A stretch of DNA of 64,000 nt from Anticarsia gemmatalis (Eukaryota > Arthropoda > Insecta > Lepidoptera > Erebidae), in NCBI RefSeq assembly GCF_050436995.1, contig NC_134753.1:4464001-4528000 (forward strand). The letters are read 5' to 3'. Made by a program: the position numbers and the translations under genes. Position 1 is the stretch's first letter, and each line of letters opens with the position of its first letter. Below are positions 63,897 to 64,000 of this stretch, one piece after another. The notes under the pieces are model-generated. The model was not told where the DNA came from and ran no database searches. It saw only the letters and a list, made by a program, of their open reading frames with translations.

Positions 63897-64000
63897 ATTT
63901 TGTATACGATTAAACTGATCGGGACATTCATTTGCGGCAGTAGAATTTATGTTAAATATGATGTAGTATTGTCCACCAGTCGCTAATTTGTTTGTTTACA

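Overview
The window reads as AT-rich nuclear DNA (roughly 36% GC by eye) from an insect, most probably a moth or butterfly. The evidence is the repeat complement: two full-length short Helitrons of a type common in Lepidoptera, several tRNA-derived SINEs with lepidopteran-type heads and tails, 3' ends of non-LTR retrotransposons, and a short palindromic MITE-like family. There are no bacterial-style operons, CRISPR arrays, rRNA genes or convincing functional tRNA genes.

Only one protein-coding locus is well supported, on the minus strand and reading right to left. A 438-codon exon lies at 63896-62582, a 123-codon exon at 34142-33774 and a 55-codon exon at 19930-19766. All three have good splice signals and all their boundaries are phase 1, so they join in frame. 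If they belong to one transcript, the gene is at least 44 kb long, with introns of 28,439 and 13,843 bp, and it continues left of 19766. I do not recognise the protein: it looks mostly disordered, Ser/Asn-rich with basic clusters, and no catalytic domain is visible.

The rest is intron or flank. The left 20 kb holds two inverted Helitrons (3.5-5.5 kb), a cluster of repeat debris including a SINE (6.3-7.0 kb), a GC-rich minisatellite with a minus-strand splice-donor match (8.0 kb) and a second SINE (13.4 kb). The 13.8-kb intron holds a palindromic MITE, a perfect 21-bp hairpin, a diverged repeat pair and a possible exon on the opposite strand (29680-29809). The 28-kb intron holds a SINE split by a tiny LINE insertion with a clear target duplication (51.4-51.85 kb), a decayed LINE 3' end (57.1-57.4 kb), a G-rich tract (46.6 kb) and two GC-rich islands (58.7 and 59.3 kb) that could be alternative promoters.

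No obviously new multi-gene system is visible. The most useful leads are the unrecognised long-intron gene, the opposite-strand candidate exon, the perfect palindromes (one about 100 nt upstream of an exon) and the nested retroposon.
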